Shown one piece after another: positions 1 through 7,552 of a stretch of DNA of 42,909 nucleotides. The DNA is taken from NCBI GenBank assembly GCA_050946935.1, contig JBMNVR010000017.1, positions 1 to 42,909 of the forward strand, read 5' to 3'. The stretch is from UQRS01 sp050946935. Its GTDB lineage: Bacteria > Bacillota > Clostridia > Oscillospirales > Acutalibacteraceae. Every line of letters begins with the position of its first letter. Position 1 is the stretch's first letter. The notes beneath the pieces were generated by a model. That model was not told where the DNA came from and did no database searches. It was given only the letters and a program-made list of their open reading frames with translations. The position numbers and the translations under genes are program-made.

Positions 1-54
1 TTTTGAATTGTGTTTTTATTGCGAAGCAATGAAAACAGCCGTCAAATCAACGCG

Positions 55-90
55 AAAAAAGCAAAAAGCCCGGCGGCGGCTGTTTTTTGC
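55..90 (-). terminator. possible intrinsic terminator downstream of mtaB
   Basis: Read on the minus strand, an imperfect GCAAAAA...TTTTTGC stem with an inner GCC/GGC pairing is followed by six T (plus-strand A55-A60). It lies about 100 bases past the mtaB stop. The stem has a bulge, so confidence is moderate. The rest of positions 1-188 shows no supportable gene. Confidence 0.4.
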
Positions 91-188
91 AGCCCTGTCC
101 CCCGGTTGCCGCGCCGTGCGGCGGCGAGGAATCGGAGAACCGCCCAAGCAAATTGCATCGCCATCACAATTCCATTGCAAAGACGCGC

Positions 189-1490
189 TCACTCCTCCCG
201 ATCGTCCGAAAGCCGTCCGGCGCAGCCATCCGCCAGAACGCCGGTAATCTCCACTGAACGGATCTCTCCACAGAGAGATCTATCCCCCGGCGTCAGAATA
301 TGGGTATAGTTTTCGCTGTATCCCGAAAGTAACCCGTCGGCAAACTGCTCAAACAGCACCTTCACCCGGAGGCCGACCTGCGCCTCATAAAAACGGCGGG
401 CAGCCCCGTCCGCGGCGGCGGCCATCACACCTGCGCGCCGCGCTTTCTCCAGTTTTGGAATTTGATCCGGCATGACGGCGGCGCGGGTACCTGCCCGGCG
501 GGAATAGGCAAAGACATGGCTGCGCGCGAAGCCGATCTCCTTCAAATATTCGACGGAGGCCAGGAAATCCGCCTCGCTCTCTCCGGGGAATCCGACCATG
601 ATGTCGGTTGTGATACTTGGATTGGGGAAAACGCGGCGGATGCGAGTCACAAGGTCGGTGTAAAAGGCGGTGCCATAATGCCGGTTCATCCGCTTCAGCG
701 TCGCGTCGCAGCCCGATTGGAGAGAAAGATGAAACTGCGGACAAAATTTCTCTTCCGCCGCCAGACGGGCCAGGTCGTCGTCAGTGATCTGATCCGGTTC
801 GAGCGAACCGAGCCGCACCCGGCCGATCCCCTCAACGCCGCAAACGGCCGAGACGGCGTCGCACAGCCGCTCGCCGCTGTCCTTTCCGTAAGCCGACAGA
901 TTGATGCCGACCAGCACAATTTCCCGATAGCCGGCAGAGGACAGGCGCACTGCCTCTTCCCGGATCTGTGCAACCGGGCGGGAACGCACGACGCCCCGCG
1001 CGGTCGGAATGATGCAATAGGTGCAGTATCGCTGGCAGCCATCCTCGATTTTCATAAACGCACGGGTGCGCTCTTCAAACCGGCCGATGCCCGGCGTGTT
1101 GAACCGCTCGGTCTTATCATGCGGCGCAACCTCCACCCGCCGGATCCGGTCGGCAAGATATTCTTCGGTTCGCCGCAGTACCAATCCCGCGTCCCGGTTG
1201 CCCAGGATCACATCGGCGCAGTCGAGGGCCTCCGCCTCCTCCGGGAAGGCCTGCGCCATGCAGCCGATCAGCACGATGGCCGCCGTGGGAAAGCGGCGAC
1301 GGTATTTCCGGCAGATCTGCCGGGTCTTGCGATCGCTCTCTGCCGTGACGGTACAGGAATTGATGATGACCGCGTCGGCTTCCTCGCCCTCCGCAGCCGG
1401 GATGTAACCGGCAGCCTCAAACCGCTCCCGGATGGCCTCGGTCTCATATTGATTCACCTTGCAGCCAAGGGTGATAAACAAAACTTTCAT
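189..1490 (-). CDS. mtaB: tRNA (N6-L-threonylcarbamoyladenosine(37)-C2)-methylthiotransferase MtaB
   Basis: This radical-SAM methylthiotransferase converts t6A37 to ms2t6A37 in tRNAs reading ANN codons. The 433-residue protein has the family's usual length. The N-terminal MTTase domain begins MKVLFITLGCKVNQYE and carries the first cluster cysteines, about C10, C46 and C77. The radical-SAM CxxxCxxC motif (GCQRYCTYC) is at C152/C156/C159, and a TRAM-like tail follows. The TLGCKVNQ opening and KxxDGCxxxC spacing favour MtaB over MiaB or RimO. I start at ATG 1490, because the ATG 33 bases upstream has no ribosome binding site whereas GAGGAG lies 13 bases before this one. It reads away from the HPr-like gene. 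The same window holds tsaB and tsaE, which make its t6A substrate. Confidence 0.93.
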   Translation of the reverse strand: MKVLFITLGCKVNQYETEAIRERFEAAGYIPAAEGEEADAVIINSCTVTAESDRKTRQICRKYRRRFPTAAIVLIGCMAQAFPEEAEALDCADVILGNRDAGLVLRRTEEYLADRIRRVEVAPHDKTERFNTPGIGRFEERTRAFMKIEDGCQRYCTYCIIPTARGVVRSRPVAQIREEAVRLSSAGYREIVLVGINLSAYGKDSGERLCDAVSAVCGVEGIGRVRLGSLEPDQITDDDLARLAAEEKFCPQFHLSLQSGCDATLKRMNRHYGTAFYTDLVTRIRRVFPNPSITTDIMVGFPGESEADFLASVEYLKEIGFARSHVFAYSRRAGTRAAVMPDQIPKLEKARRAGVMAAAADGAARRFYEAQVGLRVKVLFEQFADGLLSGYSENYTHILTPGDRSLCGEIRSVEITGVLADGCAGRLSDDREE

Positions 1491-1582
1491 AATTCGGCAA
1501 AAACTCCTCAAAATAATATCCATATGTCCCGACGTACAGCAGACCGTGGCGGTCGTCGCCGCGATCCAAACGCCTTGCGGCT

Positions 1583-1611
1583 ATTATACCGGATTCTTTT
1601 CCCGGATTCAA
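1583..1611 (-). promoter_or_regulatory. sigma-A promoter of mtaB
   Basis: On the minus strand TTGAAT (1606-1611), a 17-base spacer and TATAAT (1583-1588) give a near-consensus promoter with a leader of about 85 bases to mtaB. The -10 box and the bases after it are identical to those of the fhs promoter over 16 positions (1575-1590 versus 9910-9925). Confidence 0.75.
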
Positions 1612-1651
1612 CCCGTCGGCTTTCAAAGCCGGGCTTTTCAGCATGAAATAC

Positions 1652-1680
1652 TTGACGGAAACAAAAATAAGTGCTATGAT
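1652..1680 (+). promoter_or_regulatory. sigma-A promoter of the HPr-like gene
   Basis: TTGACG (1652-1657), a 17-base spacer and TATGAT (1675-1680), the latter preceded by an extended -10 TGC. It diverges from the mtaB promoter. The expected transcript start near 1687 leaves a leader of about 30 bases before the TTG start codon. Confidence 0.75.
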
Positions 1681-1717
1681 TACCGAAATGGTTTTCAATC
1701 CAAGGGAGGCGAAAAGT

Positions 1718-1960
1718 TTGATTGAGAGAGAAATCATGCTGCGCAGCATCGAAGACGTCAAAAGCTTTGTCAGCATCACCATGTCTCATCCGTACGATAC
1801 CGAGATCACCTCGGGTAAATACACCGTGAACGCAAAATCCATCATGGGCATTTTCAGCGTAGATCTTACAAAGCCACTGCATGTCATCGCTCACTGTGAG
1901 GAGGATGACGGCATTGCCGCACAGATTGAGCCATACGTTTATGTGGCGGAGAAAAAGTAG
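1718..1960 (+). CDS. HPr-like domain protein without the phosphohistidine
   Basis: An 80-residue protein resembling the phosphotransferase carrier HPr. The segment AKSIMGIFSVDL matches the HPr region around the regulatory serine (KSIMGVMSL), and strand and helix spacing fit the whole domain. The GLHARP motif with the catalytic His15 is not present; the equivalent place reads SFVSITMSHPYDTEI, so phosphate relay from Enzyme I is unlikely. I chose TTG at 1718 because AAGGGAGG sits eight bases upstream; ATG 1736 is the alternative and would remove six residues. The gene has its own promoter and a terminator about 100 bases downstream, so it is monocistronic. Its function is unknown; such HPr-fold proteins are common in Clostridia. 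Confidence 0.75.
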   Translation: MIEREIMLRSIEDVKSFVSITMSHPYDTEITSGKYTVNAKSIMGIFSVDLTKPLHVIAHCEEDDGIAAQIEPYVYVAEKK

Positions 1961-2064
1961 CATTTCGATTTCGGAATAGCGCCCGAACGGTCTCTGCCCA
2001 GACATTGATTTACCGGAATAACCAACGGGGTCTCTGCCGCGCGCTTTTCCGGCTCAACCGGTGC

Positions 2065-2107
2065 AGGCAGCTCTTACGCAGAAGAGAGGCTCTGCCTTTT
2101 CTTTTTG
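2065..2107 (+). terminator. intrinsic terminator of the HPr-like gene
   Basis: AGGCAG (2065-2070) pairs with CTGCCT (2092-2097), with an inner CTCTT/AAGAG stem, followed by TTTCTTTTT. It lies about 100 bases after the stop codon at 1960. Confidence 0.7.
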
Positions 2108-2137
2108 TGCATCATACAAATCGGGTATCATACAAAC

Positions 2138-2175
2138 CAGGCCGGTAAGAAGGATTGTTCCCTCTTACCGGCCTG
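2138..2175. repeat. 13-bp perfect inverted repeat 3' of the metalloregulator
   Basis: CAGGCCGGTAAGA (2138-2150) and TCTTACCGGCCTG (2163-2175) form a perfect 13-bp stem with a 12-base loop. On the minus strand it follows the metalloregulator stop by about 50 bases and is succeeded by GTTTGTATGAT, only weakly T-rich. It may be that gene's terminator. Two copies of ATCATACAAA (2111-2120 and 2127-2136) lie directly beside it. Confidence 0.6.
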
Positions 2176-2228
2176 ACGGCGTCTTGTACCAAGTCAATCG
2201 CCGGGACGATGCAAAAGGCGATTGCTCC

Positions 2229-2594
2229 TCACTCCTGTTGCAGATGCCGTTTGATGGCGGCAAACGAAGCGTCGCTGATATCGTGCTCGATTTTACAGGC
2301 ATCCTCCGACGCGTTTTTTTCATCCACCCCGAGCTGCATCAAAAACGCGGTCAGGATGGTATGCCGTTCATAAATCTTTCTGGCGACATCCTCCCCCTCC
2401 GCGGTCAGGGAGAGATGCCCATCCCCATCGGCGGTCAGATATCCGCCCTGTTTCAGGAGGCCAACCGCCCGGCTGACACTGGGTTTGGAAAAGCCCATCT
2501 CCTCCGCCACATCAATGGAGCGGATGACGCCCCCTTTTTGAGACAAAATAAATATGGTCTCAAGATACATTTCTCCGGATTCCTGTAAATGCAT
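2229..2594 (-). CDS. DtxR/MntR-family metal-dependent transcriptional repressor
   Basis: A 121-residue regulator with an N-terminal winged helix (ESGEMYLETIFILSQ, then SIDVAEEMGFSKPSVSRAV as recognition helix) followed by the helical metal-binding and dimerisation half (RKIYERHTILTAFLMQLGV, ACKIEHDISD). There is no SH3-like C-terminal domain, so this is the short MntR-like form. The ERH and EHD-type residues are typical metal ligands. Whether it senses Mn, Fe or another metal cannot be read from the sequence. Start is ATG 2594, with GGGAGG seven bases upstream; longer in-frame extensions lack a binding site. No metal transporter lies next to it, so its target is elsewhere or itself. Confidence 0.88.
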   Translation of the reverse strand: MHLQESGEMYLETIFILSQKGGVIRSIDVAEEMGFSKPSVSRAVGLLKQGGYLTADGDGHLSLTAEGEDVARKIYERHTILTAFLMQLGVDEKNASEDACKIEHDISDASFAAIKRHLQQE

Positions 2595-2636
2595 AATCAG
2601 ACCTCCCATTTCATGAATATGCGAGGATATGAAAAT

Positions 2637-2665
2637 AGAATAGCACAAAACTTCAAAAACTGCAA
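2637..2665 (-). promoter_or_regulatory. promoter of the metalloregulator gene
   Basis: Minus-strand TTGCAG (2660-2665), a 17-base spacer ending in TGC, and TATTCT (2637-2642): an extended -10 promoter about 45 bases before the start codon. Confidence 0.6.
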
Positions 2666-2820
2666 GGGCGATCCTTTGCCGCCGGGCCGGACAAAGCATA
2701 CGGCTCCCGCGCCACGCAAAACAAAAACGTGCAAAATCCCGGACGGCGGCGCGGACGTACCGTCGTTCCAAAACGCATCCTGTCAAAATACATTTACCAT
2801 AAAACAAGGAGGAGAGGCGC

Positions 2821-3306
2821 ATGATCAAAATCCTATTCATTTGCCACGGCAACATTTGCCGCAGCCCTATGGCGGAGTTCGTGATGAAAGAGCTGCTGCG
2901 CAAAGCCGGGCGAACGGACATTCAAATCGCTTCCGCCGCGACCAGCAATGAGGAAATCGGCAACGACGTCCATCCCGGTACCAAGCGCCGGCTGGAGGCG
3001 CTGGGCATCCCCTACACCCGCCGCCGGGCCGTGCGGATGACGGCGGCCGACTACGGGGTATATGACCTGCTGATCGGCATGGACCGGCAGAATGTCCGCA
3101 ACATCCTCCGCATCACCGGCGGCGATCCGAAGGGAAAGGTGCACCTTCTGCTGGAGTATGCGGGAGAACCGGATGACATTGCCGACCCCTGGTACACCGG
3201 CAATTTCACCGAGACCTCCGACGACATTCTGCGCGGATGCGAGGGACTGCTGAACCGTCTTTCGCAAGCGCCCCCCGATCATCCTACAGAGCCGGATCGG
3301 AGATGA
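2821..3306 (+). CDS. low molecular weight protein-tyrosine-phosphatase
   Basis: A 161-residue cytoplasmic phosphatase. The catalytic P-loop CHGNICRS gives the CX5R signature at C8-R14, and the general acid lies in DPWYTG (D122). Both sit where the LMW-PTP family has them, and the length is typical. Family members dephosphorylate phosphotyrosine or related phospho-amino acids; the substrate here cannot be named. ATG 2821 follows AAGGAGGAG. Its last 23 bases overlap the 3' end of the oppositely transcribed glycosylase gene (convergent overlap). The final Pro/Asp-rich residues look non-conserved. Confidence 0.92.
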   Translation: MIKILFICHGNICRSPMAEFVMKELLRKAGRTDIQIASAATSNEEIGNDVHPGTKRRLEALGIPYTRRRAVRMTAADYGVYDLLIGMDRQNVRNILRITGGDPKGKVHLLLEYAGEPDDIADPWYTGNFTETSDDILRGCEGLLNRLSQAPPDHPTEPDRR

Positions 3307-3802
3307 TCCTCCACGCCTCAATCAGCCGCTCCACTGACCAGGCGGCGTTGGCCGGGCTGGTGGAGGGCAGCACGGTGGCGGGGAGTCCGGTCTTTTCCCG
3401 GAGGTATTTGTCATACAGCCGACCTGCAGTTGCGCCGTTTGTGAAAATGCGGCCAATCGGCGCGGCGTTCAGAATCCGGGACAGGTCGTTCGGCCGCACG
3501 GCGCGGATGCTGCTGTCGGACGAGCCGACAATCTCACAAGAAGCAATCACGTCCCAGACCGCAATACGGTGCGCCAGCAGAAAATCCTGTTTCTCCTCTA
3601 TTCTCTCAGGCACCGGTGCATGGAATACGGCGGCCGTTACCCTCCAGAAACGATTCTGCGGATGACCGTAGAAAAAAGCGGTCTCCCGCGATTTGACCGA
3701 AGGAAAGCTGCCCAGAATCAAAACGCGGGAATTTTCATCATACACCGGCGCGATTGGATGCACCTGGCGGGTCGGGACGGCCGCCTTATCTGTGCTGCAC
3801 AT
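3284..3802 (-). CDS. DNA-deoxyinosine (hypoxanthine-DNA) glycosylase, uracil-DNA glycosylase superfamily
   Basis: A 172-residue base-excision enzyme that should remove hypoxanthine produced by adenine deamination. Visible signatures are LILGSFPSVKSR near residue 30, GHPQNRFW near residue 47 and LPSTSPANA near residue 145, the pattern of the family-6-like hypoxanthine DNA glycosylases. The ATG at 3802 lies inside the last codons of the TfoX-domain gene, giving a 17-base overlap and implying translational coupling. The upstream Shine-Dalgarno is weak, and a GTG at the residue before HPIAPVYDE is an alternative start. Confidence 0.85.
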   Translation of the reverse strand: MCSTDKAAVPTRQVHPIAPVYDENSRVLILGSFPSVKSRETAFFYGHPQNRFWRVTAAVFHAPVPERIEEKQDFLLAHRIAVWDVIASCEIVGSSDSSIRAVRPNDLSRILNAAPIGRIFTNGATAGRLYDKYLREKTGLPATVLPSTSPANAAWSVERLIEAWRIISDPAL

Positions 3803-4040
3803 AAAAGTTTTTCAGCTCGGCCTTGACCGACGCGTCCAGATCGTGCCACCGCACCTTGCGAATGGCTCCCTCCAGCGCGCAGAGCCGCATGTAGCAGGCG
3901 GAAGAATCAACGGTTTTGATGCGCAGCCAGGCCTCTTTACTGCCGATGCGCGCCAGTTCTTCCGGCGTTTCAATACCGACCGCGGCAAGCTGCCGCTCCA
4001 GCTTCAGGCCGATATTTGGTAGAGATTGCAGTGCTTTCAT
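3786..4040 (-). CDS. TfoX/Sxy C-terminal domain protein
   Basis: An 84-residue protein consisting only of the TfoX C-terminal helical domain (LQSLPNIGLKLERQLAAVGI, then ARIGSKEAWLRI and CALEGAIRKVRWHDL). The helix-hairpin-helix-like opening suggests nucleic-acid or protein binding. In gamma-proteobacteria full-length TfoX/Sxy activates competence genes; free-standing C-terminal domains in Firmicutes have no settled role. Start ATG 4040 has AGGAGA upstream. It is first in a two-gene unit with the glycosylase and divergent from tRNA-Val. Confidence 0.82.
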   Translation of the reverse strand: MKALQSLPNIGLKLERQLAAVGIETPEELARIGSKEAWLRIKTVDSSACYMRLCALEGAIRKVRWHDLDASVKAELKNFYVQHR

Positions 4041-4072
4041 TAAAAATCTCTCCTTTTTTTGAAAATTAGGGG

Positions 4073-4101
4073 TTGTTTTTTTCTATAAAAGATGCTAAAA
4101 T
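4073..4101 (+). promoter_or_regulatory. promoter of tRNA-Val
   Basis: TTGTTT (4073-4078), a 17-base spacer and TAAAAT (4096-4101) with an upstream TGC, 14 bases before the mature tRNA 5' end. Confidence 0.7.
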
Positions 4102-4115
4102 AGGGATTACTTCAC

Positions 4116-4192
4116 GGAGGCATAGCTCAGCTGGTTAGAGTGCCTGCTTCACACGCAGGAGGTCGCAGGTTCGAGTCCCGCTGTCTCCACCA
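4116..4192 (+). tRNA. tRNA-Val (anticodon CAC), CCA encoded
   Basis: A complete cloverleaf. The acceptor GGAGGCA pairs with TGTCTCC (one G-U), D arm GCTCAGCTGGTTAGAGT, anticodon stem CCTGC/GCAGG with loop TTCACAC giving anticodon CAC, and a T arm with GGTTCGAGTCC. The discriminator A is followed by a genomic CCA at 4190-4192. It reads GUG codons, which suits the GC-rich codon usage. Confidence 0.96.
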
Positions 4193-4228
4193 AAAATCCG
4201 GAATGCGGCAGCATTCCGGATTTTTCTT
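4193..4228 (+). terminator. intrinsic terminator of tRNA-Val
   Basis: AAAATCCGGAATGC (4193-4206), loop GGCA, GCATTCCGGATTTT (4211-4224), then TCTTTT. The stem begins directly after the CCA end. Confidence 0.9.
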
Positions 4229-4329
4229 TTGCCCTTATCACAACAAACGGCGGTTGTTTAAGATGGTTGTAGGAACGCAGCTTTGCACTATTCTGTCAGT
4301 CCTCTCTCAGCCGCTTTCCCTTTTGGCCA

Positions 4330-4808
4330 TCAATACCCCCACGTTAGCCAATGCCATTCGCCGCCATCCTCACGGGCGAGCCACCATTGCCGGTCTGTGA
4401 TTTCATGCGCCGCCACCGTTTTTCGGGGAATGGAAATCGCTTTCAAACATGATGCATTGTGTGAAATTTACATTCAAACCCTGTCCGTCGGCCAAATCAT
4501 TCATCCATGCGATGTTTTCGTCGTTGCATACATCGTCCGAAAAAAATAGCGAATCGTATAAAGCTCGCACCCCTCCAAAGAGGCGAATGTATCCTGAATC
4601 AGCGCAATCGCAGAATCCATATCGCTTTTGAAGTATATAGAGGAACTGCCGTACTCTACCGTTGCCTCGGCCGGTGCACCGAACGCGGACATGTCCGCCA
4701 CCTCCGATACAGATAAAATGGGCGCCTCTTCCGGCGGGAGGCGCAGCCGCAGCAAAAAAGCAGCAGCGCCGGCGCCCCGAAAAGGAGCCGCCGCATGGGT
4801 TGGTTCAT
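4330..4808 (-). pseudogene. decayed lipoprotein gene (DUF4829-like), three frameshifts
   Basis: Three minus-strand frames join into one lipoprotein of about 155 residues. From ATG 4808 (or 4796) comes a signal peptide MRRLLFGAPALLLFCCGCAS with an LFCCGC lipobox. The mature part continues in another frame as PPEEAPILSVSEVADMSAFG through GCELYTIRYFF. It then shifts to SDDVCNDENIAWMNDLADGQ through ESDFHSPKNGG, and finally to EITDRQWWLAREDGGEWHW ending LTWGY with TGA at 4330. Breaks fall near 4740, at the A7 run 4540-4546, and near 4400; each is repaired by adding one base. The C-terminal tryptophan-rich WWLAR...W..WGY ending resembles DUF4829-type lipoproteins, which I infer from memory. It sits downstream of queH. 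The remaining bases to 4938 hold nothing I can support. Confidence 0.7.
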
Positions 4809-4938
4809 ACAATCCGCCCGGCAAAGCAAAAAGAAAGGTGCGCCGAAACGGTGCACTCTCTGCCGGGCAATGCCCCCCTTCTCTCACCGTAATATCCGGC
4901 CGCAGCGGGGAGAGCCGCCCGACCCCCGGGCCAGCCCC

Positions 4939-5571
4939 TTAAACCGGGCCGTTCCGGCTTTCGTCCGGCAGTCCGAACCGGCAGCCGCAGTAGTTCTGAC
5001 GATAGAGGCCGTATTCCCTCGACAATTCGACCGAGCGAAGATAGCCGCCCCGCTTTTTGAAATCCGAGGGAAGATACCGCGCCCCAAACCGCGTCCCCGC
5101 CGCCCCGCCGATCGCGTTGATCAGCGGGGCGTTTTTGTGCGGACTGACGGTCAGGGTCGTGGCAAAATAATCGAACCCCTCCGCCGCGGCAAGACGGGCG
5201 CTCTCCTCCAGCCGGAGGCGGAAACAGACCCCGCAGCGGCCGCCTCCCTCCGGCTCAGTTTCCAACCCCGCGACGGCGGACAGATACCGCTCCGGCGCAT
5301 ACCCGCCGCAGATCAGTTCCACCCTCCGGCCGCCGTCGGCGTTCAGGATCGAGATCAGCTTTTTCTGGGTATTCAGGCGGCGGATATACTCCTCCTCCGG
5401 CTCGATATTTGGATTGTAAAAAAAGACCGTGATCCGAAAATACGGCCGCAGGTATTCAAGCACATAGCTGCTGCACGGCCCGCAGCAGCTATGAAGCAGC
5501 AAGGACGGCACCGCCCCCTCCGCCGCAAGGGAGAAAAGCAGGCCGTCCATCTCTTTCTGACAGGAAAGCAT
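4939..5571 (-). CDS. queH: epoxyqueuosine reductase QueH
   Basis: A 210-residue iron-sulfur protein of the QueH (former DUF208) family, which reduces epoxyqueuosine to queuosine at the wobble position of GUN-anticodon tRNAs and replaces QueG in many Clostridia. Paired cysteines are visible: HSCCGPCSSY near residue 29, RCGVCFRLRLEESA near residue 112, and NYCGC near residue 195. The GTG at 5574 and ATG at 5571 are adjacent; I take ATG because the upp stop forms TGATG with it. It lacks its own strong binding site, so coupling to upp is likely. Confidence 0.92.
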   Translation of the reverse strand: MLSCQKEMDGLLFSLAAEGAVPSLLLHSCCGPCSSYVLEYLRPYFRITVFFYNPNIEPEEEYIRRLNTQKKLISILNADGGRRVELICGGYAPERYLSAVAGLETEPEGGGRCGVCFRLRLEESARLAAAEGFDYFATTLTVSPHKNAPLINAIGGAAGTRFGARYLPSDFKKRGGYLRSVELSREYGLYRQNYCGCRFGLPDESRNGPV

Positions 5572-6206
5572 CACTTGGTGCCGAAAATGCGGTCGCCGGC
5601 GTCGCCGAGGCCGGGCACGATGTACCCATGGTCGTTCAGCTTCTCATCCACCGCAGCGCAGTAAACCTGGATTTCCGGGTGTGCCTCGGTCAGGGCCTTC
5701 ACCCCTTCCGGCGCGGCAAGAATGCACATAAAGCGGATGGTTTTGGGATTGTGCCTCTTAATCAGATCGATCGCAGCGATGGCCGAGCCGCCGGTCGCCA
5801 GCATGGGGTCGAGGATGAAAACGTCCCGCTCGCTCATATCCGGGGGCATTTTGCAGTAATACTCAACCGGGGCGAGGGTCTCGGGATCGCGGTAAAGACC
5901 GATGTGCCCCACCTTTGCCGCAGGGACAAGGGTCAAAGCGCCGTCAACCATGCCGATGCCGGCGCGCAGAATTGGGACAAAAGCCAGCTTGCGGCCGGCC
6001 AGCACCTTGGTTTTGGCCAGCGCCACCGGCGTTTCGACCTCCACCTCCTTGAGTGGGAGATCGCGGGTCGCCTCATAGCACATAAGCATGGCGATCTCGT
6101 TCACCAGTTCGCGGAACTGCTTGGAGCCGGTCTCCTTATCCCGGAGGATGGTCAGCTTGTGTTGAATCAGCGGATGGTCCAGATAGCAAACATTGTCCAT
6201 TTTCAT
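5571..6206 (-). CDS. upp: uracil phosphoribosyltransferase
   Basis: Pyrimidine salvage enzyme making UMP from uracil and PRPP. The 211-residue length is standard. Recognisable are the N-terminal DHPLIQHKLTILRDKET, the PILRAGIGMVDG block, the PRPP-binding loop FILDPMLATGGSA near residue 133, and the uracil-binding C terminus YIVPGLGDAGDRIFGTK. ATG 6206 has AAAGGAA five bases upstream. It lies between rpiB and queH in a compact minus-strand unit. Confidence 0.97.
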   Translation of the reverse strand: MKMDNVCYLDHPLIQHKLTILRDKETGSKQFRELVNEIAMLMCYEATRDLPLKEVEVETPVALAKTKVLAGRKLAFVPILRAGIGMVDGALTLVPAAKVGHIGLYRDPETLAPVEYYCKMPPDMSERDVFILDPMLATGGSAIAAIDLIKRHNPKTIRFMCILAAPEGVKALTEAHPEIQVYCAAVDEKLNDHGYIVPGLGDAGDRIFGTK

Positions 6207-6320
6207 CGTGTTCCTTTCTTTTCAAACCGCCGAAGCAAGTATGCCGCCGGCGGAAAATATACAAATATAAAATGCCTTTCGACATATGGAGGGCAATGCC
6301 TTCCGCAAAAGCAAAGCCGG

Positions 6321-6755
6321 CTATTTCTCCAGCTCTGAGATCATGTCCACGCGGCGCTGGTGGCGGCCGCCTTCAAATGCGGTGTCGAGGAAGAGATCAA
6401 CCATCTCGATCGCGACGCCGGGGCCGAGCACTCGCCCGCCAAGGCAAAGAATGTTGGAATCGTTGTGCAGCCGGGTATATTTGGCGCTGAAGGTCTCACT
6501 GCAGGCGGCAGCGCGGATCCCCTTGAACTTATTCGCGGCCAGCGACATGCCGATGCCCGTCCCGCAAACGAGGATGCCGCGCTCGGCCTCCCCCGACTGG
6601 ACAGCCTTCGCCACGCGGGCGGCGATGTCCGGATAGTCAACCGAACGATTTTCGAAAATGCCGAAATCGCGATACTCTGTCCCCCGCGTCTGTAGATGAG
6701 CCGCGATGGCCTCCTTCAAATCAAAACCACCGTGGTCACAGCCAATTGCAATCAT
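6321..6755 (-). CDS. rpiB: ribose-5-phosphate isomerase B
   Basis: A 144-residue RpiB/LacAB-fold isomerase interconverting ribose 5-phosphate and ribulose 5-phosphate. Seen are IAIGCDHGGFDLKEAI at the N terminus, DYPDIAARVAKAV, the phosphate and anion-hole loop GILVCGTGIGMSLAANK with the catalytic cysteine near residue 66, and LHNDSNILCLGGRVLG. ATG 6755 is preceded by AGGAAAAGG; an ATG 18 bases upstream has no binding site. It supplies the pentose phosphate behind PRPP, which upp downstream consumes. A TATAAT at 6772-6777 on the minus strand could give it an internal promoter, but no good -35 is seen. Confidence 0.95.
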   Translation of the reverse strand: MIAIGCDHGGFDLKEAIAAHLQTRGTEYRDFGIFENRSVDYPDIAARVAKAVQSGEAERGILVCGTGIGMSLAANKFKGIRAAACSETFSAKYTRLHNDSNILCLGGRVLGPGVAIEMVDLFLDTAFEGGRHQRRVDMISELEK

Positions 6756-6826
6756 AATCCTTTTCCTTTCCATTATAGCTTAACGGCAGAATACCTTCCA
6801 CCGCTTTTTCTTCGTCCCGTCAGGCG

Positions 6827-7552
6827 CTATCCGTCCGAACCGGCCGCCTGCTTTGCGCGCAGTTCCCGCTCGGCCTGCGGCAGACGGAGGTAGAGGGGCA
6901 TCAGCGCCCGCGCCTCCACCGTGTTGCCGGTGGCAAAAAGCCGCTCAGCTGCAAGGGCGACCCCCGCCGCCCGCTGGTACCGCAGATGCGCCGGGGCGAG
7001 GCGCTTTCTCTCTACCCCGGCGGCGGCAAAGGCAAGCTGCGCGCCGTCCCCGCAGAAGATAAAATCCGCTGCCCCGTACGCCCCGGCGGCCAGCTCGGCC
7101 AGCTCGGCCGACAGTTCCTCCAGCAGCAGCGCCCGGTCGGGAGTCAGGCGGCACACTCCCTCCCCGTCCGCGTAAAACAGGGCGTTGTACACCTGATGAC
7201 AGCGGGCGTCCATAGCGGCGACGATCACGCCCTTGCAGCCCGATTGCAGAAGCGCCATCCCCTCCAGCGAGCTGACGGCGGCACAGGGCTTCTCCGCAGC
7301 CCAGGCCATTCCCTTGAGGGCGGCCACGCCGATCCGCACGCCGGTAAAGGAGCCGGGGCCGCAGGCCACCGCAAAGCCGTCGATCTCCCCCATCCCGATC
7401 CGGGCGGAGGAAAGGGCGTTTTGCACCATGGGCAGCAGCGTTTCGGAGTGGGTCAGTTTTACATTGGTGTAGCATTCGGCCAGAATCCGCCCCCCCTCGC
7501 TCACCGCGACGGAGGCCGGGCCGGCCGAGCATTCCAATGATAAAAGCTTCAT
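6827..7552 (-). CDS. tsaB: tRNA threonylcarbamoyladenosine biosynthesis protein TsaB
   Basis: A 241-residue ASKHA-fold protein, partner of TsaD and TsaE in N6-threonylcarbamoylation of A37 in ANN-decoding tRNAs. Family marks are LSLECSAGPASVAV at the N terminus, NVKLTHSETLLPMV, and GFAVACGPGSFTGVRIGVA. ATG 7552 is preceded by AGGAAGG at about 11 bases. It follows tsaE by 86 bases. RimI and TsaD, often next in Firmicutes, are absent here; rpiB follows instead. Confidence 0.94.
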   Translation of the reverse strand: MKLLSLECSAGPASVAVSEGGRILAECYTNVKLTHSETLLPMVQNALSSARIGMGEIDGFAVACGPGSFTGVRIGVAALKGMAWAAEKPCAAVSSLEGMALLQSGCKGVIVAAMDARCHQVYNALFYADGEGVCRLTPDRALLLEELSAELAELAAGAYGAADFIFCGDGAQLAFAAAGVERKRLAPAHLRYQRAAGVALAAERLFATGNTVEARALMPLYLRLPQAERELRAKQAAGSDG

